Of a DNA stretch of 64,000 nucleotides, positions 8,320 through 17,320 are shown piece after piece (the stretch's first letter is position 1; each line of letters begins with the position of its first letter). The notes under the pieces were generated by a model. The model made no database searches. It was given only the letters and a program-made list of their open reading frames with translations, and was not told the origin of the DNA. A program made the translations under genes and the position numbers. Source of the DNA: an uncultured Pseudomonadales bacterium (GTDB taxonomy: Bacteria; Pseudomonadota; Gammaproteobacteria; Pseudomonadales; Pseudohongiellaceae); NCBI GenBank assembly GCA_943789335.1, contig CALSTS010000006.1, forward strand, positions 62,001-126,000. Reading direction: 5' to 3'.

Positions 8320-8724
8320 ATGGGATTTATGACATTAGTATTAGCGTTGATTTTAATTCAATATATTTCATTTGGCATGAAAGTTGGTGGTGCTAGGCAA
8401 AAATACGATATTCAAGCGCCTGCTATCACAGGGAATCCTGAATTTGAGCGTTATTACCGAGTACATCAGAACACGCTTGAGCAATTAATAGTCTTCATTC
8501 CGCTGTATTTGGTTTTTCCTCAAATGGCTGAAGCAAGAGGCTGGATGGGATATGAAATGACTAGCATTGCAGGTGTATTATGGATAATTGGCCGTTATAT
8601 CTATGCCAGCAACTATGTTAAAGACCCGGCATCCAGGGGAAAAGGTTTTCTGATTGGCTTCCTGCCACAAGTACTGTTGCTTTTGGGCACCTTGGTTCTT
8701 TCTGTGATGTCTATAATTGGCTAA
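8320..8724 (+). CDS. MAPEG family membrane protein
   Basis: A 134-residue protein with four predicted membrane helices and the MAPEG pattern: RYYRVHQNTLEQLIVFIPL (Asn-Thr-Glu-Gln in helix 2) followed by GRYIYASNYVKDPASRGKGF. MAPEG proteins are glutathione-dependent transferases or peroxidases of the membrane; the bacterial substrates are mostly unknown. AAAGGCGA lies about 8 bases before ATG 8320. The next gene starts 4 bases after its stop, suggesting cotranscription with the glutaminyl cyclase gene. A second MAPEG gene is at 16308-16712. Confidence 0.88.
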   Translation: MGFMTLVLALILIQYISFGMKVGGARQKYDIQAPAITGNPEFERYYRVHQNTLEQLIVFIPLYLVFPQMAEARGWMGYEMTSIAGVLWIIGRYIYASNYVKDPASRGKGFLIGFLPQVLLLLGTLVLSVMSIIG

Positions 8725-8728
8725 AACC

Positions 8729-9523
8729 ATGCAGACTAAGGCGCTCCATTCCAGGTATTTTCAGGCATCACTTGCTTTGGTAGTGCTTGCTATCGCCTTG
8801 TTCTTTGGATTGCCTGGTAGTTTCAGTTTCGGTGAGGTTCCAATTTATCAGGTTGATGTCGTAAATGAATATCCGCACGATTCTAATGCTTTTACTCAGG
8901 GACTGGCCTTTGTAGATGGTAAGCTCTATGAAGGAACCGGGCAAAGAGGGCAGTCGGCTTTGCGCTTGCTTGATTTGGAGACGGGTGAATTATTACAAAG
9001 GAAAAATCTAGAGCGACGTTATTTTGGCGAAGGCATTACTATATTAGATGATAAAGTCTATCAACTCACTTGGACGTCGAATGTTGGTTTTGTTTATGAC
9101 AAGGAAAGTTTTACACAATTATCCAGTTTTTATGTGCCCGGAGAGGGCTGGGGTCTAAGCCATGATGGTGAATATTTAATTGTCAGTGACGGCACTTCTT
9201 ACCTGAGATTTTTAGATAGAGAAACATTGTCAGAAGTAAAAAGAATCCAGGTTACTGATGACCTTGGACCGGTTAATAATATCAATGAGCTGGAATATAT
9301 TAACGGCGAAATATGGGGCAATATCTGGTACCAAGATTATATAGTGCGTATTGATCCAGACACTGGAGCAGTAAATAGCCGAGTAGATCTTAGCGGTCTA
9401 TATACTGCCCGTCGTAACAGAGATGCTGTATTAAATGGCATAGCCTGGGATGCTGAGAATGAGCGACTGTTTGTCACAGGAAAACTCTGGCCCAGCTTGT
9501 ATGAAATTGAAGTGCTCGATTAA
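8729..9523 (+). CDS. Glutaminyl-peptide cyclotransferase, plant/bacterial beta-propeller type
   Basis: This enzyme type cyclises N-terminal glutamine to pyroglutamate. The sequence has an N-terminal hydrophobic anchor or signal (residues about 12-30) and the five-bladed propeller pattern of the family: YPHDSNAFTQGLAF, EGTGQRGQSALR, FGEGITILDDKVYQLTW, SDGTSYLRFLD, INELEYINGEIWGNIW and the closing NGIAWDAENERLFVTGKLWP. Start ATG 8729 is preferred over TTG 8717, because it lies just past the stop of the MAPEG gene. The 3' end overlaps the start of the metallopeptidase gene by 23 bases, so enzyme and peptidase are translationally linked. Both are exported, which suggests joint action on peptides in the cell envelope. 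Confidence 0.9.
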   Translation: MQTKALHSRYFQASLALVVLAIALFFGLPGSFSFGEVPIYQVDVVNEYPHDSNAFTQGLAFVDGKLYEGTGQRGQSALRLLDLETGELLQRKNLERRYFGEGITILDDKVYQLTWTSNVGFVYDKESFTQLSSFYVPGEGWGLSHDGEYLIVSDGTSYLRFLDRETLSEVKRIQVTDDLGPVNNINELEYINGEIWGNIWYQDYIVRIDPDTGAVNSRVDLSGLYTARRNRDAVLNGIAWDAENERLFVTGKLWPSLYEIEVLD

Positions 9524-10568
9524 ATTATTCCTGCTCACTTTTTGCCTCTTGCTCGTAGGCTGTGAAAGTGTTTCTTATTATAGCCAAGCCATCCTTGGTC
9601 AGCTTTCCATACTGAGCAAACGTGAAGCAATTGAAGACCTGATTGCCGACGCTAGTAGTTCCCCTGAATTAAAAAGTAAACTTTCCACTATTCTGGATAT
9701 CCGTGATTTTTCTGAAACTGAGCTTATGCTTCCGGTTAACGATAATTATGATTCTTATGTGGATGTGCAGAGACCTTTTGTTGTTTGGAATGTATTTGCT
9801 GCGCCGGAATTCTCCATGAATCCAGTGAACTGGTGCTATCCAATTGCAGGTTGTGTGTCTTACCGTGGTTATTTTTCTGAAGCTGATGCTCAACGTTATG
9901 CAACCAATCTAGATAATGAGGGCTTTGACGTTTATGTAGGAGGTGTCAGCGCTTATTCTACCTTGGGCTGGTTTTCTGATCCGGTGCTAAGCACGATTAT
10001 AAATCGTGATGATTATCAATTAGCCGCCTTATTGTTCCACGAACTGGCACATCAACTTATTTATATTCCCGGCGATACAGAATTTAATGAAAGTTTTGCA
10101 ACGACAATAGAAAGAGAAGGTTTAAGACGTTGGCTAGTAGCCAATAACGTCACTGAAACTGAGAGCAGCAGTATAGCGGAGTTAGCGGAATTGAATACGC
10201 AACGTCGAGAAGAGTTTGTTGCCTTGGTTAATGCGGCAGTTAGTGAACTGCAAGTTATTTATAAGAGTAACAACACTGAGATTGAAATGCGTGAGGCTAA
10301 AGTAGATGTTTTTGCGAGTATGCGTAACGACTACGATGTATTAAGAAATGCTTGGGAAGGCTACGATGCTTATGATGCCTGGATGGGCATGGAACTTAAT
10401 AACGCACAGTTAAGTACAGTTGCAACTTACTTCAACTGGGTACCTGCCTTTGAGCAAATTCTCACAGATAACGGCAATGATTTAAATAGTTTTTATTCTG
10501 AAATTAGCGCATTGGCTGAGCTTGATATTGACGACAGAGCGTACATTTTATCCAGCAAAATCAATTAA
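9501..10568 (+). CDS. Lipoprotein zinc aminopeptidase (PF10023-type predicted aminopeptidase)
   Basis: ATG 9501 is chosen because it gives a clear lipoprotein signal: MKLKCSIKLFLLTFCLLLVGC, with lipobox LLVGC and Cys21. The protein then has CYPIAGCVSYRGYFSEADA, the zinc site HELAHQLIYIPGDTEFNESFA (HExxH with a downstream Glu in NESFAT), and a helical C-terminus. This is the pattern of the family annotated as predicted aminopeptidase, about 350 residues. The lipoprotein is presumably held in the outer or inner membrane facing the periplasm. It overlaps the end of the glutaminyl cyclase gene. Peptide specificity is not known. Confidence 0.88.
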   Translation: MKLKCSIKLFLLTFCLLLVGCESVSYYSQAILGQLSILSKREAIEDLIADASSSPELKSKLSTILDIRDFSETELMLPVNDNYDSYVDVQRPFVVWNVFAAPEFSMNPVNWCYPIAGCVSYRGYFSEADAQRYATNLDNEGFDVYVGGVSAYSTLGWFSDPVLSTIINRDDYQLAALLFHELAHQLIYIPGDTEFNESFATTIEREGLRRWLVANNVTETESSSIAELAELNTQRREEFVALVNAAVSELQVIYKSNNTEIEMREAKVDVFASMRNDYDVLRNAWEGYDAYDAWMGMELNNAQLSTVATYFNWVPAFEQILTDNGNDLNSFYSEISALAELDIDDRAYILSSKIN

Positions 10569-10662
10569 TTATTACTATGCTAAAATACGCAACTATTCAG
10601 ATAGATACAGTTAGTTATCGAAGATTAAATCGTATTAAAAACATGTGCTTAAAGGAAAACCC

Positions 10663-11865
10663 ATGATTATCAAACCGCGTGTCCGTGGCTTTATGTGTAT
10701 AACATCACATCCTTCTGGTTGTGCGGCTAATGTGCAACGACAAGTTGACTACGTTAAAGCCAAGGGAGCCATAAACGGAGCCTTTGGCGAGGGGCCAAAA
10801 AAGGTACTGATAATTGGGGCATCTACAGGCTATGGTTTGGCTTCCCGTATTACCGCGGCATTCGGTGGTGGCGCTGCAACCCTGGGTATCTTTTTCGAAA
10901 AAGAAGGCACGGACAGAAAAACGGCTTCAGCAGGTTGGTATAACTCAGCGGCTTTTCATGAAATAGCTGAAGCCAATGGTTTATATGCAAAGAGTATAAA
11001 CGGCGATGCTTTTTCTGATGAAATTAAAGCAAAAACTATCGCTACAATTAAAGAAGACTTAGGCCAGGTTGATCTGGTGGTTTATTCCTTGGCATCCCCT
11101 CGCAGGACAGACCCAAAAACTGGTGAGGTCTATTCCTCAACTCTTAAACCAATTGGCAATGACATAACCATTCGGGGGATCAACACTGACAAAAAAATCG
11201 TTGAAGAAATAGGGGTGTCTGCTGCAACCGAAGAAGAAATTGCCGGTACAGTCAAAGTGATGGGAGGTGAAGACTGGCAACTTTGGATGGGTGCACTTAA
11301 CGAAGCAGGGGTGCTTGCAGAAGGCGCTAAAACTACGGCTTATACTTATCTCGGCGCGGAGCCTACTTGGGATATATATTGGAATGGCACAATTGGTGCC
11401 GCTAAAAAAGATCTGGATGAAAAAGCCAAAACGATAAGAGAGAGTCTCGCATCTATTGGCGGTGAGGCCAGAATATCTGTATTGAAAGCGGTTGTGACTC
11501 AGGCCAGTTCTGCAATTCCAGTAATGCCGCTTTATCTCTCCATGTTATTTAAGATTATGAAAGCAGAAGGTACCCATGAAGGTTGTATTGAGCAGGTCGA
11601 TTTACTCTTCAGTGAAAGCCTTTATGGTGATAAGCCAAAAACTGATGAAGATGGCCGTCTGCGAGCTGACTATAAGGAGCTGGCTCCCCATGTCCAGCAA
11701 CAAGTCAGTGATCTTTGGAAGCAAGTACAAAGCGACAACATAGACGAGCTAACCGATTTCAAAGGCTACCAGACAGAATTCTTACAACTGTTTGGTTTTG
11801 AAATGTCTGCTGTGGATTATGATGCTGAAGTTGATCCGGAAGTGCCGATAGACAATTTAGTTTAA
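10663..11865 (+). CDS. fabV: Enoyl-[acyl-carrier-protein] reductase FabV
   Basis: A 400-residue FabV: it reduces trans-2-enoyl-ACP to acyl-ACP with NADH in the last step of fatty-acid elongation and is naturally triclosan-insensitive. Visible features are the N-terminal [17 protein letters not shown], the nucleotide fold [49 protein letters not shown], and the active-site Tyr-x8-Lys in [19 protein letters not shown] 10663 is chosen over the upstream in-frame 10645 because AAAGGAAAA precedes it and the protein then begins as the family does. Its stop overlaps that of the convergent arsenite pump gene by a few bases. Confidence 0.96.
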   Translation: MIIKPRVRGFMCITSHPSGCAANVQRQVDYVKAKGAINGAFGEGPKKVLIIGASTGYGLASRITAAFGGGAATLGIFFEKEGTDRKTASAGWYNSAAFHEIAEANGLYAKSINGDAFSDEIKAKTIATIKEDLGQVDLVVYSLASPRRTDPKTGEVYSSTLKPIGNDITIRGINTDKKIVEEIGVSAATEEEIAGTVKVMGGEDWQLWMGALNEAGVLAEGAKTTAYTYLGAEPTWDIYWNGTIGAAKKDLDEKAKTIRESLASIGGEARISVLKAVVTQASSAIPVMPLYLSMLFKIMKAEGTHEGCIEQVDLLFSESLYGDKPKTDEDGRLRADYKELAPHVQQQVSDLWKQVQSDNIDELTDFKGYQTEFLQLFGFEMSAVDYDAEVDPEVPIDNLV

Positions 11866-12887
11866 GCTGCTACTTCAAACATTGACCTGCTGCGGTTAAG
11901 CAAATAAACCAGCGAAAGCATTACTGGTACTTCTACTAATACACCTACCACTGTGGCAAGTGCTGCGCCTGAATTCAATCCGAATAATGAAATAGCTACC
12001 GCAACCGCTAATTCAAAAAAATTAGACGTGCCAATTAAGCAGGCTGGTCCAGCAATGTTATGTGGTAGCTTCAGAGCTTTTGCAGCAACAAAGGCAATAA
12101 AGAAAATCCCATAGGTTTGAATCAACAAGGGAATGGCAATCAGTACAATGGTTGTCGGATTATCCAAGATGGTTTGTGCTTAAAAGCCAAAAAGTAATAC
12201 CACAGTTGCCAGCAAGCCGGTGATAGACCAGGGTTTTAGAAGATCCAGTAAATGTGTCAAGCGAGAGTCATCATTGTTCTGATTTAAGAGGTGGCGAGTT
12301 ATTACCCCAGCTAACAGAGGCAACAGCACATACAATACAACTGAAAGCAGCAGCGTGGTCCAAGGCACCTGTATATTTGAGACCCCTAATAGAAAAGCTG
12401 TGATCGGAGCAAAGGCAAAGATCATAATGATGTCATTTACCGACACCTGAATTAGCGTGTAGTTAGGGTCGCCTTTAGTCAATTGGCTCCAGACAAAAAC
12501 CATAGCTGTGCATGGAGCAACTCCCAGTAAAATCATACCAGCGATATATTCTGAGGCAGCAGCGGGGTCAACCAAATCAACAAACAGGACCTTGAAAAAC
12601 AACCAGCCCATAAAGGCCATAGTGAAGGGTTTAATAAGCCAGTTTACAACGCAGGTAAGCAACAAGCCTTTGGGCTTTTTGCCAACATCCTTAATAGAAG
12701 AAAAATCTATTTGGAGCATCATAGGGTAAATCATCACCCAAATTAGAAGCGCGACCGGCAAATTAACATGCGCGACTTCAAGCCCGGCGAACGTGGCAAA
12801 AAAGGAGGGGATAAAACTGCCTAGTGTTACACCAGCAATAATGGCTAGCCCAACCCACACACTTAAATATCGCTTAAATAGATCCAT
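11862..12887 (-). pseudogene. acr3: ACR3-family arsenite efflux permease gene with an in-frame stop
   Basis: The gene reads from ATG 12887 through 235 codons of a typical ACR3 pump ([20 protein letters not shown] at the start, [20 protein letters not shown] with the conserved Cys, [12 protein letters not shown]), then meets TAA at 12180-12182. The same frame continues at once with [33 protein letters not shown] and [18 protein letters not shown] to 11862. Homologues usually have Gln (GFQ) at the stop, so one C-to-T change (CAA to TAA) explains it. Intact, it would be a ten-helix arsenite exporter. It lies 5 bases after arsC. The product would lack the last transmembrane helices, so export is probably lost unless the stop is read through. 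Confidence 0.85.
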
Positions 12888-12892
12888 TTAAT

Positions 12893-13378
12893 TCACTCTT
12901 GAATATAAGCTTCAGTTGCCAAAGCCTTGATGCGTTTAAATAGCTCGTCTTTATCAAGCCCTTGTTTAATCCAGTTATGAATTTTTTTAATGCGTTTTTG
13001 CAGTATAGTTATCGTGTTGGAAAAAGCTGCATTAATAGTCTCTTCATCACCTTCGATAGAGCTAGGATCTTTTAAGCCCCAATGTGCCTGCATAGATTTA
13101 CTAAACCAGATGGGGCAGGGTTCGTTGGCAGCCTTATCACAGACGGTAATGACATAATCTATGTCAGCATTTTCAAAGACATTCAAGGATTGGCTACTGA
13201 GGCTCTCAGTTGGAATGCCCATCGCTTTCAGAGCTTGTAAAGTCAGTGGATGCACTTGACCGGCAGGACTACTGCCAGCACTAATAGCCTCCAACTCACC
13301 CTCTCCATAATGGTTGCAAATGGCTTCTGCCAGAATGCTGCGGCAACGGTTATGTGTGCAGATAAATAATATTTTCAT
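12893..13378 (-). CDS. arsC: Arsenate reductase, low-molecular-weight phosphatase fold
   Basis: A 161-residue ArsC of the thioredoxin-coupled class. The P-loop is CTHNRCRS (Cys7 nucleophile, Arg13), and the two relay cysteines are Cys80 and Cys88 in ITVCDKAANEPCPIWF, spaced as in Staphylococcus ArsC; DPSSIEGDEE carries the conserved Asp-Pro. It reduces arsenate to arsenite, which the adjacent ACR3 pump would export. The two genes are 5 bases apart and certainly cotranscribed. No arsR repressor gene is next to them. With the pump gene interrupted, reduction without export would be costly for the cell, which makes the state of the downstream stop worth checking. Confidence 0.93.
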   Translation of the reverse strand: MKILFICTHNRCRSILAEAICNHYGEGELEAISAGSSPAGQVHPLTLQALKAMGIPTESLSSQSLNVFENADIDYVITVCDKAANEPCPIWFSKSMQAHWGLKDPSSIEGDEETINAAFSNTITILQKRIKKIHNWIKQGLDKDELFKRIKALATEAYIQE

Positions 13379-13486
13379 GTGTGCGATTTTACACTGTTAT
13401 GGTTTGATAAATCAGGATGATTCGACATAGACTACGAGGGAGATTGGATAATCACCTCCATTGCTAATAGGTAACTAAGGAAATAA

Positions 13487-14239
13487 ATGAAAACGGAAAA
13501 AGTCGCAATAATTACTGGAAGCGGAAGAGGTATTGGCGCCGCCACAGCAAAGCTCTTTGCAGAAAATGCTTATGCCGTTTGCATTAATTATAAATCAAAC
13601 GCGGAAGCTGCTAACGAAATCGCTACGAGCATTACTAATCAAGGTGGGCGTTGCATATCTGTACAAGCAGATGTCTCTTTAGAGAAAGATGTTATCAATT
13701 TATTTCAGCTTGTTGATTCTGAATTTGGCCATTTATCTACCCTCGTGAATAATGCTGGAATTCTAAAAGAGCAATCTCGCTTAGACGAAATGTCAGCAGA
13801 CAGGATTAATAGTGTTCTTATTAACAATGTAACAAGCTACTTCCTATGCTCGCGGGAAGCCGTTAAAAGAATGTCCTCTAATTATGGTAGAGCTGGCGGA
13901 ACTATTGTTAATGTTTCTTCTGGGGCATCTAGGAGAGGCTCTCCAAATGAATATATTGACTATGCTTCCTCCAAAGGAGCCATAGACACGTTAACAACAG
14001 GCTTGTCATTAGAAGTAGCCGATGAAGGTATTAGAGTAAATTGCGTGAGACCAGGTCTTATCCATACTGGCATACACGTTGATGGCGGGGAGCCCAACCG
14101 TATTGATCGACTTAAATCTAAAATACCTATGCAAAGAGGTGGTCAACCTGAAGAGGTAGCCGAGGCTATTTTATGGTTGGCCTCTGATAAATCTTCATAT
14201 GTCACCGGTAGTTTCATAGATTTGTCTGGAGGGCTCTAG
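13487..14239 (+). CDS. SDR family NAD(P)-dependent oxidoreductase
   Basis: A 250-residue classical short-chain dehydrogenase. It has the Rossmann motif TGSGRGIGAATAKLF (residues about 10-24), NNAGI, the catalytic Ser in NVSSGASRRG, Tyr-x3-Lys in YASSKGA, and the C-terminal ASDKSSYVTGSFIDLSGGL. The fold resembles FabG and glucose-1-dehydrogenase-like enzymes; the substrate cannot be read from sequence. It is divergent from arsC and is followed after 83 bases by the phzF-like gene in the same direction. No link to a pathway is visible. Confidence 0.9.
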   Translation: MKTEKVAIITGSGRGIGAATAKLFAENAYAVCINYKSNAEAANEIATSITNQGGRCISVQADVSLEKDVINLFQLVDSEFGHLSTLVNNAGILKEQSRLDEMSADRINSVLINNVTSYFLCSREAVKRMSSNYGRAGGTIVNVSSGASRRGSPNEYIDYASSKGAIDTLTTGLSLEVADEGIRVNCVRPGLIHTGIHVDGGEPNRIDRLKSKIPMQRGGQPEEVAEAILWLASDKSSYVTGSFIDLSGGL

Positions 14240-14322
14240 TGCGCATTAAGCTAATCAATTATGGATTAAGCCAAGGCTTAGCTCATTAAGAATAGGGCTT
14301 TGGATTCGCCAAAAGGTTTTTT

Positions 14323-15114
14323 ATGAAAATAAAAATGGATATTATCGATGCTTTCACCAGCAAGCCATTTCAAGGCAATCCAGCGGCAGTTATCATCACA
14401 GATGATTGGCTCAGCGAAGATAAAATGCAATCTATCGCATTCGAAAACAATCTATCAGAAACAGCCTTCGCCGTTGCCTATAATCAAAATTCTTATAACA
14501 TCCGTTGGTTTTCCCCATTTGCGGAAATTGCATTCTGCGGTCACGCCACATTAGCCACTGCATTTGTAATATTTGAAAAAAACCCTGAAACTCAAAGCGT
14601 AATATTCAATGCTGAGTCTGTTGGTGATCTAATGGTTGGACGTAAAAGTGATAACAGCATTGAAATGAACTTTCCCAACAGGGAGCCAGAATTGATTGTC
14701 GACATCCCCATAGAGATTGCCGATGGTTTATCAATTCAGCCAAGTGAGGTTTTAATAAACCAGCAAGCCTATTTCGCTATCTATGAAAATGAAAGTGACG
14801 TTATGTTTGTCACTTATGATAGAGAAAAGCTTGTGAAACTAGGCCCTCGTGATGTCGTAGTTAGCGCTATGTCGACTGAACATGACTTTATCTCCAGATA
14901 TTTTTGGCCAGCAAATGGCGGAGATGAAGATCCGGTGACGGGTTCTATTCATACCGGGTTAGCGCCTTATTGGGCTAAAAAACTTGGGAAAAGCGTTCTC
15001 AATGCATACCAGGCATCAGCTAGAGGCGGCAAGCTGCACTGCGAGGTAAAAGGCGATAGAGTCATTATTTCAGGTAAAGCAGTCAAATATCTTGAAGGTT
15101 TCATTAACTTATAG
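14323..15114 (+). CDS. PhzF family isomerase/epimerase-like protein
   Basis: A 263-residue PhzF-fold protein (two diaminopimelate-epimerase-like halves). Markers are DAFTSKPFQGNPAAV at the start, the catalytic Glu in NNLSETAF, FCGHATLATAF, and in the second half NGGDEDPVTGSIHTGLAPYWA. True PhzF isomerises trans-2,3-dihydro-3-hydroxyanthranilate in phenazine synthesis, but no other phenazine genes are here, so it is one of the many PhzF-like proteins of unknown substrate. It lies between an SDR and a GNAT gene on the same strand. Confidence 0.9.
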   Translation: MKIKMDIIDAFTSKPFQGNPAAVIITDDWLSEDKMQSIAFENNLSETAFAVAYNQNSYNIRWFSPFAEIAFCGHATLATAFVIFEKNPETQSVIFNAESVGDLMVGRKSDNSIEMNFPNREPELIVDIPIEIADGLSIQPSEVLINQQAYFAIYENESDVMFVTYDREKLVKLGPRDVVVSAMSTEHDFISRYFWPANGGDEDPVTGSIHTGLAPYWAKKLGKSVLNAYQASARGGKLHCEVKGDRVIISGKAVKYLEGFINL

Positions 15115-15215
15115 AGCTAAGGTCTTATTGGTTTACTAACAAGATTTCGTCAATAAAGGCGGTATGCTCAATCAAGAAAAAAATGATCTAAATTAAGCAA
15201 GAGAAAGTCAAATAA

Positions 15216-15722
15216 ATGATTATGCTAGCGAGCCCAGAACATTATAAGGCTATTGTTCAAATCTATAATCAAGCAGTGCGCACGGGTGTGCAGACTGCAG
15301 ATCAGCAAGAAATCACAGTGGATGACAAATTAGATTGGCTACAGCAGCATGATGGCAAGCATTACTGTATTTATGTTGCTGTCGAAGATGGTAATGTTGT
15401 GGGTTATCTTGCTTTAAGCCCATATCGGCAAGGACGTACTGCTTTCTATCATACCGCTAAAATATCTTATTACCTGGATAGTTCAAAGCAGGGCGGGGGT
15501 ATAGGTACCGAACTGATAGAACATGCACTAAGCCAGTGTCCGGTTCTTAAGATAGAAAACCTGGTAGCTATATTACTTTCCTGCAATTCCAGAAGTATTG
15601 CTTTGCTTGAGAAGTTTGGATTTAAACGCTGGGGGGTAATGCCTAAAATCGTACAACTCAACATTGGGAATGTTGATCATTATTATTACGGCATAAAATT
15701 ACTATCTGAGAAGCAAGTATGA
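15216..15722 (+). CDS. GNAT family N-acetyltransferase, phosphinothricin-acetyltransferase-like
   Basis: A 168-residue acetyltransferase with the PAT/Bar-like layout: IVQIYNQAVRTGVQTAD at the N-terminus, VGYLALSPYR, and the acetyl-CoA loop QGGGIGTELIEHAL, followed by SIALLEKFGFKRWG. Members acetylate amino groups of small molecules such as phosphinothricin or methionine sulfone; the substrate here is unknown. Start ATG 15216; an ATG two codons later (15222) is equally possible. Confidence 0.88.
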   Translation: MIMLASPEHYKAIVQIYNQAVRTGVQTADQQEITVDDKLDWLQQHDGKHYCIYVAVEDGNVVGYLALSPYRQGRTAFYHTAKISYYLDSSKQGGGIGTELIEHALSQCPVLKIENLVAILLSCNSRSIALLEKFGFKRWGVMPKIVQLNIGNVDHYYYGIKLLSEKQV

Positions 15723-15906
15723 ATACCCTGGTTTTCTGGTAAATGATATTAGTGCCATACTCAGGTTGAGGATATCTTGCATATAAGATTTAATCTAAAT
15801 ATGCCTGTTTATCGCGGTGCCCATGCCTTGATCATTAATAATGATTCAAATTTTAAAGTGCTTTCACAGTTGATCGGAAAATTGTTAAGTGACATGAGAA
15901 AAATAT

Positions 15907-16263
15907 ATGACTGCAAATGACCAAGCCTCTGAATATTATTTTCGTGAAGGCTGTTTCATTACTGAGCTTTCCAATACGGATGAAGACCCTGAACTTTCTG
16001 TTGCTCATGTCAGAGTTGAGCCCGGTGAAACTACACGCTGGCATAAATTGCTGGGCATTAGCGAGCGATATTTAATTCTATCGGGCAAGGGTAGTGTTGA
16101 AGTCGGTAATAGTGAAGCTAGAGAAGTTATAGAAAGGGATATCGTATTAATTCCCTCAGAAGTTAGGCAACGTATTACTAATATTGGCGAAGAAGATCTA
16201 ATTTTTCTGGCGCTTTGTACACCACGCTTTCAGGAAGATTATTATGTTGACCTTGATGAGTAA
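15907..16263 (+). CDS. Cupin domain protein
   Basis: A 118-residue single-domain cupin. Motif 1 is partly kept (VEPGETTRWHKLLGISERYLIL), motif 2 is VLIPSEVRQRITNIGEEDLIFLALCTP. The first motif has one clear metal-ligand His (Trp-His-Lys) and Glu, but the second His of the usual HxH pair is missing and motif 2 lacks the metal His, so it may be a binding rather than a catalytic cupin. Start ATG 15907 with a weak upstream ribosome site. It precedes the second MAPEG gene by 44 bases on the same strand. Confidence 0.8.
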   Translation: MTANDQASEYYFREGCFITELSNTDEDPELSVAHVRVEPGETTRWHKLLGISERYLILSGKGSVEVGNSEAREVIERDIVLIPSEVRQRITNIGEEDLIFLALCTPRFQEDYYVDLDE

Positions 16264-16307
16264 AACAGATGACTAAAACAGATGAATAGAATTATAAGGA
16301 GCTCAGA

Positions 16308-16712
16308 ATGATTATTGCCATGTCAGCGATGGTTTTTCTAACGGCGGTTATTGGTTTGATGACCCTGATGGCAAGAATAAACCATGCCCGGTCTGGCAAA
16401 ATAAATCCAGACTACTTCAAGCTTATGGATGGTTATGAAGTGCCGGAATCTATTGCAGTAACTACCCGCGCGTTTAATAATCAATTTGAAATACCCTTGT
16501 TATTTTATGTGATCACAGTTCTTTATTTATTTTTAATGCCATATGACACTCTTGGCTTTGTTCTGGCCTGGCTATTTGTGTTTTCACGATATGTGCATGC
16601 CTATATTCATTTAACCTATAACCATATTATTCATCGCCTAGTAGCTTTTTTATTCGGCTTTATATGCGTAATCATTATGTGGATAAATATGCTTATGAAT
16701 AATTTCTTTTAA
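16308..16712 (+). CDS. MAPEG family membrane protein (second copy)
   Basis: A 134-residue four-helix membrane protein. AARINHARSG-like N-terminus (LMARINHARSGKINPDYF), RAFNNQFEIPLLFYVITVLYLF in helix 2, and FSRYVHAYIHLTYNHIIHR mark the MAPEG family, subgroup unlike the copy at 8320-8724. AAGGAG stands just before ATG 16308. Function is presumably glutathione- or lipid-related but unproven. DUF924 follows after 11 bases and is probably cotranscribed. Confidence 0.85.
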   Translation: MIIAMSAMVFLTAVIGLMTLMARINHARSGKINPDYFKLMDGYEVPESIAVTTRAFNNQFEIPLLFYVITVLYLFLMPYDTLGFVLAWLFVFSRYVHAYIHLTYNHIIHRLVAFLFGFICVIIMWINMLMNNFF

Positions 16713-16723
16713 AGGTAAAGATC

Positions 16724-17266
16724 ATGCCCACTTATGGCGATGTCATTAATTTTTGGTTTCATGAAATCGATCCAGCTCAACACTGGAAAAAAGATCTGGG
16801 GTTTGATCAACTAATAGCTGATCGCTTTGCTGAGCTGCATCGCCAGGCAACATTATGTGAGCTGTTTGAATGGCGTGCTTCACCACAAGGTCGGCTGGCT
16901 GAGATCATCGTGCTGGATCAGTTTTCCAGAAATATGTATCGTGATACATCATTGTCCTTTGCTTATGATCCTCAGGCGCTGGCTCTGGCTCAGGAAGCCG
17001 TTGCCGTTGGAGCGGATGACGAATTAAGCACCATAGAAAGAACCTTTTTATATATGCCCTATATGCATAGCGAGTCTTTAAAGGTGCATGAAGTAGCCGT
17101 TAAGTTGTTTGCCAAAAATGGCGTTGAAAACAACCTGAATTTTGAAATGCTGCACAAGAAGATAATTGAGCAGTTCGGTCGTTATCCGCATCGTAACGCT
17201 ATACTTGGACGCGAATCTAGGCCTGAAGAAATAGCCTTCTTAAAACAGCCTGATTCAAGTTTTTAG
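16724..17266 (+). CDS. DUF924 family protein
   Basis: A 180-residue helical protein with the DUF924 signature: YGDVINFWFHEIDPAQHWKK, RLAEIIVLDQFSRNMYRDT, FLYMPYMHSESLKVHE and FGRYPHRNAILGRES. The fold is TPR-like and the function is unknown, although some members have been annotated as YbbK-like or TPR proteins. It is the last gene of the MAPEG-DUF924 pair and is followed by a strong terminator. Confidence 0.92.
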   Translation: MPTYGDVINFWFHEIDPAQHWKKDLGFDQLIADRFAELHRQATLCELFEWRASPQGRLAEIIVLDQFSRNMYRDTSLSFAYDPQALALAQEAVAVGADDELSTIERTFLYMPYMHSESLKVHEVAVKLFAKNGVENNLNFEMLHKKIIEQFGRYPHRNAILGRESRPEEIAFLKQPDSSF

Positions 17267-17270
17267 AAGC

Positions 17271-17299
17271 AAAAAAAAGCCTGCAGAAGCAGGCTTTTT
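17271..17299. terminator. Bidirectional terminator between DUF924 and the OmpA-like gene
   Basis: A-tract, GCCTGC stem, loop AGAA, GCAGGC stem, five T. It lies between the stops of two convergent genes and can serve both. Confidence 0.88.
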
Positions 17300-17320
17300 A
17301 ATTATTAAGTATCAGTAAGC

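Noticed and set aside
14323..15114. A phenazine biosynthesis cluster around the PhzF-like gene
   Set aside because: No other phz genes are adjacent; PhzF-like folds are common without phenazine production.
15801..15920. A 39-codon frame (MPVYRGAHALII...) before the cupin gene
   Set aside because: No ribosome site, no recognised family, and its end overlaps the start of the cupin gene; left as non-coding.
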